Shown here one piece after another: positions 63,938 to 64,000 of a stretch of DNA of 64,000 nucleotides (positions are counted from its first letter, which is position 1; each line of letters opens with the position of its first letter). The stretch spans positions 76,905 to 140,904 of the forward strand of contig NZ_DS989907.1 of NCBI RefSeq assembly GCF_000155595.1. The letters are read 5' to 3'. Position numbers and translations under genes: made by a program. This DNA comes from Synechococcus sp. PCC 7335 (GTDB taxonomy: Bacteria; Cyanobacteriota; Cyanobacteriia; Phormidesmidales; Phormidesmidaceae). Below the pieces are notes generated by a model that was not told the DNA's origin, did no database searches, and worked only from the letters and a program-made list of their open reading frames with translations.

Positions 63938-64000
63938 TCAGATTTTGGCTATGAAAGCAGCAGCCGCTTCGATGCGTGGCTCTACTTTCCTGCCAGAGCT
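63938..64000 (-). CDS. 3' end of an unidentified gene (partial)
   Basis: Open from the window edge for 20 codons (VEPRIEAAAAFIAKI-stop). Same strand as the next gene, six bases apart. Function unknown. Confidence 0.35.
   Translation of the reverse strand, partial: SSGRKVEPRIEAAAAFIAKI

Noticed and set aside
1-64000. tRNA, rRNA and riboswitches
   Set aside because: No cloverleaf-like GTTCRA arms with acceptor pairs, rRNA segments or known riboswitch cores were noticed by eye; a covariance search was not possible.

Overview
The window looks like accessory DNA, probably a large plasmid or plasmid-derived island, from a cyanobacterium. The HIP1 octamer GCGATCGC and its core recur throughout (for example near 2900, 4310, 7050, 36540 and 61480), and many small proteins have the style of cyanobacterial plasmid genes. 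There are no rRNA or tRNA genes and no core metabolism. A ParA-type ATPase, topoisomerase I, an orphan UmuC, a telomere-resolvase-like recombinase and several insertion elements support a mobile replicon.

Layout. 1-2.8 kb: a ParA/MinD-like ATPase followed by an IS605-type element (tnpA and tnpB divergent). 2.9-22.6 kb: a block of about 22 genes, all on the minus strand and mostly small, many followed by a strong inverted-repeat terminator and preceded by a recurring leader motif (core GCTGCGC). The block contains a 1744-residue protein with hallmarks of two-barrel RNA polymerases, a DUF932 protein, an N6-methyltransferase-like protein, TopA, a PP-loop (PAPS reductase/DndC-like) protein and an XRE regulator. 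22.9-25.9 kb: a disturbed zone with an AT-rich foreign gene, a truncated PD-(D/E)XK nuclease gene and two copies of a winged-helix gene. 26-31 kb: a pentapeptide-repeat protein, UmuC, a DUF559-like nuclease and a broken PIN gene. 31.2-35.1 kb: an IS1634-type element that splits a small membrane-protein gene, and an IsrB (RuvC-only, IscB-related) element with a likely omega RNA. 35-64 kb: mostly short orphan genes, many membrane-anchored, with paralogues, gene fragments, degraded IsrB copies, pentapeptide, Sel1, DUF433 and WYL proteins, and a protelomerase-family protein at 50.5-52.4 kb.

Main discovery candidate. The giant protein carries, in the expected order, a QFR...KG segment (residues 345-359), an RSP motif (554-556), the metal-binding DFDGD (601-605), a GKVANAG segment (720-726) and a basic segment near 760-770. 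This order and spacing resemble YonO-type and eukaryotic RdRP-type double-psi-beta-barrel polymerases. It lies at the downstream end of the one-stranded gene block, in which at least 13 intergenic regions carry a shared motif just upstream of the start codon, usually right after a terminator hairpin. A testable idea is a plasmid-encoded transcription system with its own promoter class. The motif-level evidence is visible in the sequence; the functional link is inference.

Other second-look items: a protelomerase-like enzyme with a 41-bp palindromic element just downstream and a second copy 20 kb away; two overlapping leader peptides beginning MNEAT; IsrB remnants fused to or truncating other genes; a small gene with one in-frame TGA; and a mosaic of duplicated gene fragments at the right end.
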